This document shows, in pieces, positions 15,275-24,397 of a stretch of 64,000 bases of DNA (positions are counted from its first letter, which is position 1; the number at the start of each line of letters is the position of its first letter). Both the position numbers and the translations under genes were made by a program. Below the pieces are notes generated by a model. It had not been told where the DNA came from and did not search any database. It saw nothing but the letters and a program-made list of their open reading frames with translations. Source of the stretch: Symbiobacterium sp040797425 (lineage in GTDB: Bacteria > Bacillota > Sulfobacillia > Symbiobacteriales > Symbiobacteriaceae); NCBI RefSeq assembly GCF_040797425.1, contig NZ_JBFNEH010000012.1, forward strand, positions 10,791 to 74,790. Direction: 5' to 3'.

Positions 15275-16876
15275 ATGCTTGCCACCAACGCGGCCCCGTT
15301 CTCCTCCGAGATCCGCCGCCGACGGACGTTCGCCATCATCTCCCACCCGGACGCGGGCAAGACCACCCTCACGGAGAAGCTCCTGCTCTACGGCGGCGCC
15401 ATCCACCTGGCCGGTTCGGTGAAAGCCCGGCGCGCGGCCCGCCACGTCACCAGCGACTGGATGGAGATCGAGAAGCAGCGCGGCATCTCGGTGACCTCCT
15501 CCGTGCTGCAGTTCGAGTACGACGGCTGCATGGTCAACATCCTCGACACGCCGGGCCACCAGGACTTCTCCGAAGATACCTACCGCACGCTGGAGGCGGC
15601 CGACTCGGCGGTGATGCTCATCGACGCGGCGAAGGGCGTCGAGCCGCAGACCATCAAGCTCTTCCACGTCTGTAAGATGCGGGGCATCCCCGTCTTCACT
15701 TTCGTCAACAAGCTCGACCGGGAGGGCAAGGACCCCTTCGCCCTCATGCAGGAGATCGAAGATGTCCTGGGCATGCGCACCTGCCCCATGAACTGGCCGG
15801 TGGGCATGGGCTCCACCTTCAAGGGCGTCTTCGACCGGCAGAAGGGCCACGTGGAGCTCTTCGACGACCGGGACCACGGCCAGACGAAGGCCCGCACCGA
15901 AACCATCGCCATGGACGATCCCAAGTTGCCGACCATCCTCGGTGAGGAGCTGTACCGGAAGCTGCGGGAGGACATCGAACTCCTGGACGTGGCCGGCGAC
16001 CCCTGGGACTTCGACCGGTTCCGCCGCGGCGACCTCTCCCCCCTCTTCTGGGGCTCGGCGCTGACCAACTTCGGCGTGCAGCCTTTCCTCGAGTACTTCC
16101 TGGAGCTGGCCCCCTCCCCCGCCCCGCGCCTCGCCGGCGACCGGCTGGTGGAGCCGGAGGAGCCGCGCTTCTCAGCTTTCGTGTTCAAAATCCAGGCCAA
16201 CATGAACCCGGCCCACCGGGACCGCATCGCCTTCCTGCGGATCGTCTCGGGCCGGTTCCAGCGGGGCATGGAGGTGCAGCACGTCCGCCTGGGCAAGAAG
16301 GTGCGCCTGTCCCAGCCGCAGCAGTTCATGGCCCAGGAGCGGCAGATCGTGGAGGAGGCCTACGCCGGCGACATCATCGGCGTCTTCGACCCCGGCATTT
16401 TCCGCATCGGCGACACGCTCTGCACCGGCGAGCCCGTCCAGTTCGAGGGCATCCCCTCCTTCTCGCCCGAGCACTTCGCCCGCGTGCGGTACAAGGACGC
16501 CATGAAGTCCAAGCACTTCCGCAAGGGGCTCGAGGATCTGACGGAGGAGGGCGCCATCCAGGTCTTCTACGCCACCCAGCCCGGCCACCCCGATCCGATT
16601 CTCGGCGCGGTGGGCGAGCTGCAGTTCGACGTGTTCCAGTACCGCATGCTGAACGAGTACGGCGTGGAGGTGACGCTGGAGCGCCTGCCCCACCAGGTGG
16701 CCCGGTGGGTCGAGGGCGAGGGCTACCAGCCCCGCCGCTTCTGGGGCACCGACCACCTGGCCGTCACCGACCGGGACGGCCGGAACGTCCTGCTCTTCCG
16801 CAACGAGTGGTCCATGCGGTACGTGATGGAGAACAACGAGAACCTCGTCTTCCGGGCCACCGCACAGGCCCGCTGA
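15275..16876 (+). CDS. prfC: Peptide chain release factor 3
   Basis: A 533-residue translational GTPase that recycles RF1/RF2 from the ribosome after peptide release. G1 is HPDAGKTTLTE, with the switch-I region HVTSDWMEIEKQRGISV, G3 DTPGHQDF and G4 NKLDRE; domains II and III follow. The length matches RF3 (about 530). The ATG at 15275 is used because family proteins begin just before the RRTFAIISHPDAGK block; open frame upstream is leader. The next gene starts 3 bases after its stop. Confidence 0.93.
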   Translation: MLATNAAPFSSEIRRRRTFAIISHPDAGKTTLTEKLLLYGGAIHLAGSVKARRAARHVTSDWMEIEKQRGISVTSSVLQFEYDGCMVNILDTPGHQDFSEDTYRTLEAADSAVMLIDAAKGVEPQTIKLFHVCKMRGIPVFTFVNKLDREGKDPFALMQEIEDVLGMRTCPMNWPVGMGSTFKGVFDRQKGHVELFDDRDHGQTKARTETIAMDDPKLPTILGEELYRKLREDIELLDVAGDPWDFDRFRRGDLSPLFWGSALTNFGVQPFLEYFLELAPSPAPRLAGDRLVEPEEPRFSAFVFKIQANMNPAHRDRIAFLRIVSGRFQRGMEVQHVRLGKKVRLSQPQQFMAQERQIVEEAYAGDIIGVFDPGIFRIGDTLCTGEPVQFEGIPSFSPEHFARVRYKDAMKSKHFRKGLEDLTEEGAIQVFYATQPGHPDPILGAVGELQFDVFQYRMLNEYGVEVTLERLPHQVARWVEGEGYQPRRFWGTDHLAVTDRDGRNVLLFRNEWSMRYVMENNENLVFRATAQAR

Positions 16877-16879
16877 GCC

Positions 16880-17398
16880 ATGGTCAACGACGATACGTCC
16901 GTCTCCGCCGCCGGCCAGGTGCGCTCCGTGCAGTCGCTGGCCGTCTCCGGCACACACCTTGAGCCGAATCTCCAACAGGTGCAGGAGGCGGGCTACGGCT
17001 ACTTCGCCTTCCTGGACCGGCTGGCCCGGCCCTTCCTCCGGGTGCGCCAGGGCCCGGCCGGTACGATGGTGGTGCGTCTCTGCGGCGTCACCCTCCTCTC
17101 CTTCCGCGTGCCTGCGATCCGAGAAAAGGCCGGCGTGGCGGCCATCTGCTTCCCCATCGCGGCCGGCCTCCTGGTGCAGCAAAACAAGCGCTGCCGCGGC
17201 GAACTGCGCCTGGAGTTGCACCCCGATCGGCTGGTGATGGCCGTGGAGGGCTACTATCCCGCCCTGGTGGGATCGGGGAGCAGCCGCTTCCGCCGCTGGC
17301 TCTACCAGCGCACGCAGGCGGCGGTGCACCGCCGCGTGGCCGCCCGTTACCTCAAGCTCTGGCTGAGCCGGGCCGTCGCAGAACGGGAGGCACCATGA
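16880..17398 (+). CDS. Conserved-looking hypothetical protein co-transcribed with prfC
   Basis: A 172-residue protein of unrecognised family. It begins 3 bases after the prfC stop, so the two are probably translated together. The central part is moderately hydrophobic (VAAICFPIAAGLLV), and the C-terminal third is basic and helical with many Arg residues. There is no clear signal peptide or catalytic motif. A terminator-like hairpin follows at 17465. Confidence 0.65.
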   Translation: MVNDDTSVSAAGQVRSVQSLAVSGTHLEPNLQQVQEAGYGYFAFLDRLARPFLRVRQGPAGTMVVRLCGVTLLSFRVPAIREKAGVAAICFPIAAGLLVQQNKRCRGELRLELHPDRLVMAVEGYYPALVGSGSSRFRRWLYQRTQAAVHRRVAARYLKLWLSRAVAEREAP

Positions 17399-17464
17399 GA
17401 CCGTGCCCCGCCAGCACAAGGGACGCCGCCGGCCTCAGGCCCGGCGCGAATCATCAGCAACACA

Positions 17465-17502
17465 AGGCGCCGTTCCCGGCAGTCGGGGGCGGCGCCTCTT
17501 GC
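17465..17502 (+). terminator. Hairpin after the prfC operon
   Basis: Eight-bp outer stem (17465-17472 with 17490-17497) followed by TCTTGC. Confidence 0.45.
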
Positions 17503-17575
17503 ATGTCCACAATCCGTATCTCCTTAAGGTCAATGAATGTCAAAAGGACAGAGATAATCAAGCGAGGTGTTCGGA

Positions 17576-18466
17576 ATGAACTGGCAGGACGAGCCGTTTG
17601 CCCGGGTGGCCTCCCAGGTCGGTCCCAGCGTCGTCCAGGTGCGGGCCGGCCGCGGACAGGGCTCGGGCGTGCTTCTGGATTCGCACAGCGTGATCACCAA
17701 CGCCCACGTGGTGGGCGATTACCCCGTACCGGCCATCACGTTCGCGGATGGTGTCACCCGGCCGGGGCGGGTCGTGGCGGCCGACTGGCTCTACGACCTG
17801 GCTCTGGTGGAGACCGACTCGCCGATGGCCGCCCGGGTGGAGCCGGCCCCCGAGGAGTCCGTCGTGCCGGGCAGACTGGTGGTGGCCATCGGCAACCCCT
17901 ACGGCTTCGGCTGGACCGTCACTACCGGCGTCGTCAGCGCCGTCGAGCGCATCATCGGCGGTCTGGACGGCCTGATTCAAACCGACGCGGCCATCAACCC
18001 CGGCAACAGCGGCGGCGCCCTGGTGGACCTGCAGGGCCGCCTGGTCGGCATACCCACCCTGGTCCTCGCCCGGGGGCAGAACATCGGGTTCGCCATCCCG
18101 GCGTGGCAGGTGCTCCAGGTGACGGAGCAGTTCCGGCGGTTGGGCCGGGCCGAGCACCCGTACGTCGGCCTGCTCGGGACAACCGAGGTCATCGACCCGG
18201 CGGTGGCACGGGCGCTGGACCTGCCGGACCGCGGCGTGCTGGTCGCAGGTGTGGAGCCCGGCGGCCCCGCGCACCTGGCCGGTCTCACGGAGTGGGACAT
18301 GGTGACCGCGGTGGACGGCGTGCCCACCCCCTCCATGCCGGCGCTGCGACGCCAGATCCGCAAGACGCCGGTGGGCAGCGTCGTTTCCTTCACGGTCCTG
18401 CGGGGCGGCCGCACCCTTGACGTGCCCGTCCGCGTGGGCGAGCTGCCCGCCGCCGCCAGGCGCTAG
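17576..18466 (+). CDS. HtrA/DegP-like serine protease without signal peptide
   Basis: A 296-residue trypsin-fold protease with a C-terminal PDZ domain. Catalytic triad residues are visible as His44 (TNAHVV), Asp74 (YDLAL) and Ser145 (NPGNSGG). PDZ spans about 195-290 (GVLVAGVEPGGPAHLAGL). Typical HtrA proteins carry a signal peptide or membrane anchor; here the protein starts directly at the protease domain, so it may act in the cytoplasm. The ATG at 17576 is preferred over GTG 17567 because GAGGTG is 6-7 bases upstream. It converges with the Nudix gene. Confidence 0.83.
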   Translation: MNWQDEPFARVASQVGPSVVQVRAGRGQGSGVLLDSHSVITNAHVVGDYPVPAITFADGVTRPGRVVAADWLYDLALVETDSPMAARVEPAPEESVVPGRLVVAIGNPYGFGWTVTTGVVSAVERIIGGLDGLIQTDAAINPGNSGGALVDLQGRLVGIPTLVLARGQNIGFAIPAWQVLQVTEQFRRLGRAEHPYVGLLGTTEVIDPAVARALDLPDRGVLVAGVEPGGPAHLAGLTEWDMVTAVDGVPTPSMPALRRQIRKTPVGSVVSFTVLRGGRTLDVPVRVGELPAAARR

Positions 18467-18960
18467 CCTCCCGGCCACTGCGTGACGAAGTCCCGCAGCG
18501 CGTCCCGGGTGCTGGGGAATGCCAGCCGGTCCCACGGGATCTCGTCCCGGCCGAAGAGCCGCACCTCCTGCGTCTCGGTCCCGCGAGCGGGCTCTCCGCC
18601 CACCACGTCGCAGTGGTAGACCACGACCACCACCACAGAATCCGGGTAGGAGTAGACCCCGACCGGCCGGGTGGCGCGCACCCGGAGGCGCACCTCCTCG
18701 AAGGTCTCCCGCTCCGCCGCCTGCGGCACGGTCTCCCCGCGCTCCACGTAGCCGCCCGGGAAGACCCAGAGCCCCAGGCCCGGCTCGATGCCCCGCCGCG
18801 CCAGCAGCACCCGGCCGCCGATCACCGGGATCGTGCAGGCCGCGACCTTGGGATCCAGGTAGGTGATCCGGCCGCACCTGGTGCAGACCAGCCGGTCGCG
18901 CTGTTCACTCTCCACGAGACGCCACTCGAGCTTGCCCCCACACGCAAAACAGTACGGCAT
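18463..18960 (-). CDS. Nudix hydrolase with N-terminal zinc ribbon
   Basis: A 165-residue protein. Two CxxC pairs (Cys4/7 and Cys26/29) form a zinc ribbon. The Nudix box runs from Gly70 (G-x5-E-x7-RE-x2-EE), with Arg where the second conserved Gly is usual. It is likely a nucleoside-diphosphate-X hydrolase; the ribbon resembles that of NudC-type enzymes, but substrate is not determined. The start at 18960 has AGGAGG 8 bases upstream. Its stop shares the CTAG palindrome with the htrA-like gene. Confidence 0.82.
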   Translation of the reverse strand: MPYCFACGGKLEWRLVESEQRDRLVCTRCGRITYLDPKVAACTIPVIGGRVLLARRGIEPGLGLWVFPGGYVERGETVPQAAERETFEEVRLRVRATRPVGVYSYPDSVVVVVVYHCDVVGGEPARGTETQEVRLFGRDEIPWDRLAFPSTRDALRDFVTQWPGG

Positions 18961-19160
18961 CCCGCGATCCTCCTCTCGTCGGAGCCGGCGCATCCTTCTC
19001 GTTCTCTTGCCTTCGACGGCGCCAAACCCAGTTCCTGTAGGATGCGATCCACGAACCTCCAGCCCGGCCCGGGCCCCCTTCCAGTCAGGCGAGAAACGGC
19101 GGCACGACTGGCGAACCTTTCGTGCGGAGAATCTACACTCCATATGCAGGAGGGATGCCC

Positions 19161-20099
19161 GTGGACGAACTGAACCGCCGGCTGGCCGAAGCCGCCGATC
19201 GCCATGCCCGCCTGGAGAAGCTGAAGCGGCAGATCGATCGGCTCCGGTCCGAGCACCGGGAAGCGACCGACCGCGCCGCAGAACGGAAGGCTGCCCTCGC
19301 CAAGGAGCAGCGAGACGTGGAGAGACTGGAATCGGGTTCCCTGGGGGCGATGCTGGCCACCCTCTTCACCAGCAAGGCCGAACGGCTGGACCGGGAGCGC
19401 CAGGAGGCTGCCCAGGCGCTGGTTCGCTACGAGGAGGCCCGGCACCATGCAGAGGAGATCCGGCGTGACCTGGAGGCGGCAGAGGCGGAAGCCGCCCGGC
19501 TCGCCGGCGCCGAGGCCGAGTACCGCGCCCTCCTGGCCGAGAAGGAGCAGCGGCTGCGCGCCGCACAGGGATGGGCCGCCGAGCGCCTCCTCGCCCTGGA
19601 ACAGGAGGAGGCCGACGTCCGCCGGCGCGCCCGGGAAGTCGTCGAGGCGCTGGAAGCCGGGCAGGCGGCAGCCGCCGGCCTTGACCGGGTGGTCGATCTC
19701 CTGCAGTCCGCCGACCGCTGGGGCACCTGGGACATGTTCGGCGGCGGCCTCATCAGCACCATGGTCAAGCATTCCCGCATCGACGACGCCCGGGCCGAAC
19801 TGGCGCAGGTGCGGCACGCCCTCGACGTTTTCCGCCGGGAGCTGGCCGACGTGGGCGGGGGCGTCGACCTGCCCGTGGTGGACCTGGACGGCTTTACCCG
19901 CTTTGCCGACTACTTCTGGGACAGCTTCTTCGTGGACTGGATGATCCAGGGCCGCATCGCCGAGGCGCTCCGGTCGGCCCAGAACGCCCGCAGCCAGGTG
20001 CTGCACCTGCTGGACTGGCTCGCCGCGCAGGACGGGGCGATCCGGTTCGAGCTGGACGACATCCAGCGGCGGCGGGAGCAACTGATTGTGAACGAGTAG
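19161..20099 (+). CDS. Coiled-coil protein of unknown function
   Basis: A 312-residue, highly charged protein. Heptad-like Glu/Arg/Ala/Leu coiled coil covers about residues 5-190. The C-terminal third is globular and contains FADYFWDSFFVDWMIQGRI. No signal peptide. The GTG at 19161 has AGGAGGG 6 bases upstream; an ATG at 19155 would abut the ribosome site. It stands alone between the Nudix gene and a hairpin terminator. It could be a structural or scaffold protein. Confidence 0.7.
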   Translation: MDELNRRLAEAADRHARLEKLKRQIDRLRSEHREATDRAAERKAALAKEQRDVERLESGSLGAMLATLFTSKAERLDRERQEAAQALVRYEEARHHAEEIRRDLEAAEAEAARLAGAEAEYRALLAEKEQRLRAAQGWAAERLLALEQEEADVRRRAREVVEALEAGQAAAAGLDRVVDLLQSADRWGTWDMFGGGLISTMVKHSRIDDARAELAQVRHALDVFRRELADVGGGVDLPVVDLDGFTRFADYFWDSFFVDWMIQGRIAEALRSAQNARSQVLHLLDWLAAQDGAIRFELDDIQRRREQLIVNE

Positions 20100-20125
20100 C
20101 GAGCGGCAGGCTGGGAAACGGCAAC

Positions 20126-20157
20126 AGGGCGATCTCGCCAGGCGGCGGGATCGCCCT
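20126..20157 (+). terminator. Hairpin between convergent genes
   Basis: Perfect 9-bp stem (20126-20134 with 20149-20157), GC-rich loop, weak pyrimidine tail. Confidence 0.55.
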
Positions 20158-20199
20158 TCCCGCTTCTGAAAGGCCCGTGATACGGCCCGCTGCTTGCCG

Positions 20200-20850
20200 C
20201 TACTGCGGGGCCGTTTCCCGCACGTAGGCCGTCCCCCTGCGGGTCCACGTCTCCACCACGCCGTCCGTGTAGGTCACCGTGAACTGGTCGATGCCTTCCG
20301 CACCAAGAGAAACCATCGGGTTCTTCCGGTACCCGGTGTAGGTGAAGCGGAAGTCCTGCGGTCTGGGCACCCACAGCAGGCGCCACTCCCGGCCCTCCCG
20401 GCGCAGCAGGTGGACCTCCATGTTGGAGCGCGTGCCGACCCCGGACAGGTCCACGACCGCCAGCGCGTCGGCGCCGTCCTGCCGGAGCGCCTTGAAGTCC
20501 GCACCGCACCCGACCGGGCAGTTGTGCCCATACGAGCCGAAAACGCGGTACCGCTCCTCGGCCAGAGCCGCTTCGGCCTGGGGATAGAGCTGGGCCTGCC
20601 AGTCGGCGCCGTCGTGCCAGAACAGCGCATGCCCCATCATCGCGTTGACGAACTCCGCAAATCGGCAGGCCAGCAGTGGCACCTCACCCTCGCCTCCGGC
20701 TGGGCTGTACCGGCACACGAACACCAGATCAGGTTTGGCGATCCTGAACTCCATCTGCGACTCCGCTGTGGGCAGGTCCAGGGTCCTGATGACATCCTTC
20801 GCCTTTTCCAGGATCACCCCGGCATCCTCCAGCCGGCTCCCCGGCGGCAC
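20200..20850 (-). CDS. Hypothetical protein with uncertain, possibly lost, N-terminus
   Basis: A 216-residue protein from a GTG at 20850. Protein-like sequence continues in frame upstream to about 21078 (ALVCKFGESRDGLARYALF, then DWRAFLYP) without any ATG, GTG or TTG. That upstream block resembles the downstream block (PLLACRFAEFVNAMMGHALF, then DWQAQLYP), so the protein carries an internal duplication. Either the true start is a rare codon, or the 5' end was lost by frameshift near 21040. The C-terminus is beta-rich. Function is unknown. Confidence 0.5.
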   Translation of the reverse strand: MPPGSRLEDAGVILEKAKDVIRTLDLPTAESQMEFRIAKPDLVFVCRYSPAGGEGEVPLLACRFAEFVNAMMGHALFWHDGADWQAQLYPQAEAALAEERYRVFGSYGHNCPVGCGADFKALRQDGADALAVVDLSGVGTRSNMEVHLLRREGREWRLLWVPRPQDFRFTYTGYRKNPMVSLGAEGIDQFTVTYTDGVVETWTRRGTAYVRETAPQ

Positions 20851-21239
20851 CCCGGGCGTGGCTGCCGACGCGTGCCGGGCCTCACCCGGCTCCTCCTCCG
20901 CCGGCGGGTAGAGGAAAGCCCGCCAGTCTCCCTCGCCGCGGCTGAACAGGGCATAGCGCGCCAGGCCGTCCCGGCTCTCCCCGAACTTGCAGACCAGCGC
21001 CTCCCCTTCCTCGTCCCCACCGACGCCTCCGTCCTGCCCTTGTACGCACCGAAAACGCCCCCTTGCACTCCCGCACCTTGAGCCTTACGGCTCCGGGCCC
21101 GTGCATCTCGAGTTCCCGCTGCTTTGGACGCCCGCCGGCGTCCGTTTTGTTCCACCACGGGCACGCGCGGCAAAGCCACCGGGAAACGGAAGAGCCGAAG
21201 TCCTCCGTCCCGATGGCTTGGTCCGGCCGAGCCACAGCC

Positions 21240-21875
21240 TCAGAAAAACCGCAGCTGCCGGTGCCCGATGAAGGTCCGCCGGTGGATCGGGCACGGCCCG
21301 AACCGCTCCAGGGCCTCCCAGTGCTCTCTCGACCCATACCCCTTGTTGCGGGCGAAGCCGTATTCGGGGTAGAGCTTATCGTACTCCACCATGATCCGGT
21401 CCCGGGTCACCTTGGCCAGAATCGACGCCGCGGCGATGGAGAGCGACTTGCGGTCGCCGCCCACCACCGGCCGCTGCCAGCCGCTCCACTGGGGGAGGGG
21501 CCGGTTGCCGTCCACCAGCAACGCGGCCTCCGCCGCCCGCCCGAGCCGGAGGGCGGCCATCGCCCGGGCGGCCTCCACCGCCTGCGCCATGGCCTCGAAA
21601 GTGGCCTGCAGGATGTTGATCTCGTCAATGCGGGCGGCGTCGACGACGCCGATGCCCCAGCCCAGGGCGATCTCCTGGATCGGCCCGAACGCCGCCTCAC
21701 GCTGTTTCTCCGTCAGCTGTTTCGAGTCGTTCACCCCGGGCAGCGCCGCCCCCTCGGGCAGGATGCATGCCGCCGCCACCACGGGGCCTGCCAGCGGGCC
21801 GCGGCCCGCCTCGTCCACGCCGACCACCTGGCAGCCATGCCGCCAGAGCACCCGCTCCAGGCGCAGATCAGCCAA
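21240..21875 (-). CDS. rnhB: Ribonuclease HII
   Basis: A 211-residue enzyme that cleaves the RNA strand of RNA-DNA hybrids and nicks at single ribonucleotides in DNA. The RNase HII signature GVDEAGRGPLAGPVVAAAC supplies the catalytic Asp-Glu pair. NDSKQLTEKQRE, KVTRDRIM and the later Asp in EYDKLYP are also present. Cytoplasmic. Its start overlaps the stop of the upstream MFS gene by 8 bases, so both share a transcript. Confidence 0.93.
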   Translation of the reverse strand: MADLRLERVLWRHGCQVVGVDEAGRGPLAGPVVAAACILPEGAALPGVNDSKQLTEKQREAAFGPIQEIALGWGIGVVDAARIDEINILQATFEAMAQAVEAARAMAALRLGRAAEAALLVDGNRPLPQWSGWQRPVVGGDRKSLSIAAASILAKVTRDRIMVEYDKLYPEYGFARNKGYGSREHWEALERFGPCPIHRRTFIGHRQLRFF

Positions 21876-23022
21876 CCCGGGTCACCTCCCTTCTCACCGC
21901 CGCACCGCCCCGGGTGCGCCGGGTCAGCAGCAGGAAGCCGAGGCCCGCAGCCAGGGCGATCACGGCGGCCACCCGGTAGAGCAGGACGGTCCCGGACAGG
22001 TCCACGAGCCGCCCGGAGACCAGGTTGCCGATCACCGTGGCCACGCCGCTGTTCACCAGCACCAGCAGGGCCTGGCCGCTGGTGCGCAGTTCCTGCGGGA
22101 CCAGCCGGCCCACGATCTGCACGGCGGTGGGGGCGAACAGAGCGAAGGTGACGGCCTGCATCAGCTGCAGTGCAAGCACCAGCCCCGCGGCCGGGGCCAC
22201 GCCCATCAGCAGCCAGCGCAGCCCGTACATGAAGGCGGAGACCGTCACCACCTCCATGTCCCCGAAGCGCTCCGTGATGCGGTCCAGGTACAGCCAGACC
22301 GGCACCTCCATGGACGCGGCGATCGCCCAGGCAAGCCCCACCACCGAGTTGGAACCGCCCAGGCTGCCGATGTGGATTGAGAGGAACGCCGAGTTGGCCG
22401 CGACCGTGACCTGCAGCAGCCCCGAGCAGAGCAGGAAGCCGGTGAGTTCCGGGATGCGGAAGAGCGTGGAGAACGGCGGCAGGGGCCCCCGCTCCCGGCT
22501 CACGCCGTCCGCCGGCAGCCGGCGGCTGAAGATCAGGGTGACGAGCGAGATGGTCGTGTAGAAGGCAAACGACCAGCGCAGGTCGATGCGGTTGTAAAGC
22601 CACCCGCCCAAGGTGGTCGTGATCACCCAAGCCACCGACCCCCACAGGCGCAGCTGCGGATAGCTGGCCCCCGTCCGCTGCACCTCGCCCAGGGCAATGG
22701 AGTCGGCAATCGCCCCCAGCGGGCCGGAAAAGAACGACCAGAGCGCCACCAGCGGCAGGAAGGTCCAGAACGACGAGCCGAGGCTCACCAGCGCGCCGGC
22801 GAGGGCGGCGGCCACCAGGATCTGCCCGAAGAGCCGCCCCCGGTTGCCCGAGCGGTCGGCGAGCTGGCCGAAGAGCGGTTGGGACAGAAACAGCATCACC
22901 GGCGGCACCGAGAGCAGCAGTGCGATCTCCGTGGCGGAGAGGCCCGCGCTCTTGTAGAAGAGCGAGAGAAACGGCGTCATGGCGCCCTGGGCCCCGAAAA
23001 AGAAGAAGTAGACAGCGGACAC
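21868..23022 (-). CDS. MFS transporter (LacY/PPP-like)
   Basis: A 384-residue membrane protein with about 12 transmembrane segments; the N-terminus opens straight into TM1 (SAVYFFFFGAQGAMTPFL). The loop after TM2 carries GQLADRSGNR. It resembles the MFS_1-like group of nucleoside or sugar H+ symporters. The substrate is unknown. The GTG at 23022 has AGGAGG 7 bases upstream and is preferred over the 30-residue longer start at 23112. Translationally coupled to rnhB. Confidence 0.8.
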   Translation of the reverse strand: MSAVYFFFFGAQGAMTPFLSLFYKSAGLSATEIALLLSVPPVMLFLSQPLFGQLADRSGNRGRLFGQILVAAALAGALVSLGSSFWTFLPLVALWSFFSGPLGAIADSIALGEVQRTGASYPQLRLWGSVAWVITTTLGGWLYNRIDLRWSFAFYTTISLVTLIFSRRLPADGVSRERGPLPPFSTLFRIPELTGFLLCSGLLQVTVAANSAFLSIHIGSLGGSNSVVGLAWAIAASMEVPVWLYLDRITERFGDMEVVTVSAFMYGLRWLLMGVAPAAGLVLALQLMQAVTFALFAPTAVQIVGRLVPQELRTSGQALLVLVNSGVATVIGNLVSGRLVDLSGTVLLYRVAAVIALAAGLGFLLLTRRTRGGAAVRREVTRVG

Positions 23023-23158
23023 GACCAGGCCTCCTGCGTGCGACTTACGCCTGCGGAACCGCACAGAGATACTCTGATTTCGCCCCGGCCGGCCGAACTC
23101 CTTTCGCCTCACCGAAAGTCACGGGCTTGACGTGGAGGGAAGCCGTGGCCGCCTCAGC

Positions 23159-23833
23159 TCAGGGCTGGTCGTGGGTGGCCCGGCCGTCGCCGCTGATGGG
23201 AATGACGGGCCCCAGGAAGACGGGCCTGCGGCGCAGAGTTACCTCGGCGAACGCCTTCACCCGCGCGGCGAACTCCCGGGCCGCATAGGCCCGCTCGACC
23301 CCGTACCGGAACCGGTCCGCCGGAACCCCCTGCGCGTCCAGCCCGAGGCGGGTCGCGATCCACAGGGCCCGCGGAAGGTGGAACTCCTGGGTGACGACGA
23401 TGACGTCCCTCACCTGGAAGATCGCACCGGCGCGGTACATGGAGTCGTAGGTGTCGAACCCGGCGTGGTCGAGGAACAGGTCCTCCGGGGGTACCCCCCG
23501 CTCTTCGAGGTAGCGCCGCATCGCGTTCACTTCATCATAATCCGCCCGGCTGTGGTCGCCCGATAGAAGCAGCTTCCGCACCTTGCCCGTCTGGTACAGC
23601 TCCAGGGCCGCTTCCAGCCGGTCCCGGAGCATCGGGGTTGGCCTGCCGTCGCTCGTCACGCCGGCGCCCAGCACCAGGGCCACCTGGGCGGGCTGCGCGT
23701 CGGCGGCGCTCACGATCAGGCGCCGGCCCTGCCAGTAGACCACGGCGTTCACCGCCAGCACCAGGGCCGCGCCCACCAGTGCTGCAACGACCAGGCGCAC
23801 CAACCACCGGCGCCCACCCCGCATGGGCCTCAT
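23159..23833 (-). CDS. SanA/YdcF-like DUF218 membrane protein
   Basis: A 224-residue protein: one N-terminal transmembrane helix (about 11-33), then a DUF218 domain. Family features visible are LVLGAGV, RDRLEAALELY, LLLSGDH, and TQEFHLPRALWIA. E. coli SanA is linked to envelope integrity and vancomycin exclusion; the biochemical role is unsettled. Upstream, 23834-24023 shows no gene. The ATG at 23833 is used because AAGGAGC lies 8 bases before it. Confidence 0.8.
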   Translation of the reverse strand: MRPMRGGRRWLVRLVVAALVGAALVLAVNAVVYWQGRRLIVSAADAQPAQVALVLGAGVTSDGRPTPMLRDRLEAALELYQTGKVRKLLLSGDHSRADYDEVNAMRRYLEERGVPPEDLFLDHAGFDTYDSMYRAGAIFQVRDVIVVTQEFHLPRALWIATRLGLDAQGVPADRFRYGVERAYAAREFAARVKAFAEVTLRRRPVFLGPVIPISGDGRATHDQP

Positions 23834-24023
23834 CTCCTTGCTCCTTCGCTGCCCATAGGACGAACGGTGCGTCCCGCCTGTTCCACGAGACTGCGCGGCG
23901 CCTTCGGCCGTCGCGGGTGCGCCGGGATGCCGCCGTCCGCCGGACCGGGGGACAGGCGCGAGCCCCCCGGGTTCACGACGGGCCCCGGACGGTTCGGCAC
24001 AGACCGCCCCGGAAAGCACATGA

Positions 24024-24055
24024 CCCGCAGCGGCAGGTACCTCTGCCACTGCGGG
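24024..24055 (-). terminator. Hairpin after the small lipoprotein gene
   Basis: Thirteen-base arms (24024-24036 with 24043-24055) with one mismatch and a 6-base loop. Confidence 0.5.
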
Positions 24056-24067
24056 CCGGCGTCACGG

Positions 24068-24397
24068 TCACGGTTTTATCTCAAAGTAGATGGTTTCCGA
24101 CACCCCGATGTGCTCGTGCCGGGTGTTGGCCAGCTCCACGTGGATCTTGTACTCGCCCGGCTCGATATTCGGCACTGTGTATTTGTAACCATAGATCATG
24201 GCCTCGGGACCGTCGTTCAGATAAATGTGCACGTGGCCGTCCCTGCCGGCTTCCCAGTTCTCGGTCTTCACGTACACCACGAGGTCCCGGCCCTCCTGCG
24301 CCGCGGTCACCGCAAGCGTCGGCCCCTCGCTATCCCTGCCGCCGCAGCCGGTGAGCAGCGCTGCGGCAAGCGCCAGGGCCGCGGTCCACCGCCTCAT
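24068..24397 (-). CDS. Small lipoprotein, beta-sandwich type
   Basis: A 109-residue protein. The signal peptide ends in the lipobox LLTGC (Cys18), so it is anchored on the outer face of the membrane. The mature part is beta-rich with HVHIYLNDGP and EPGEYKIHVELANTRHEHIG, resembling small periplasmic Ig-like or copper-handling folds. Start overlaps the upstream stop (ATGA), so it is translationally coupled to the membrane protein at 24394-24930. Function is unknown. Confidence 0.7.
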   Translation of the reverse strand: MRRWTAALALAAALLTGCGGRDSEGPTLAVTAAQEGRDLVVYVKTENWEAGRDGHVHIYLNDGPEAMIYGYKYTVPNIEPGEYKIHVELANTRHEHIGVSETIYFEIKP

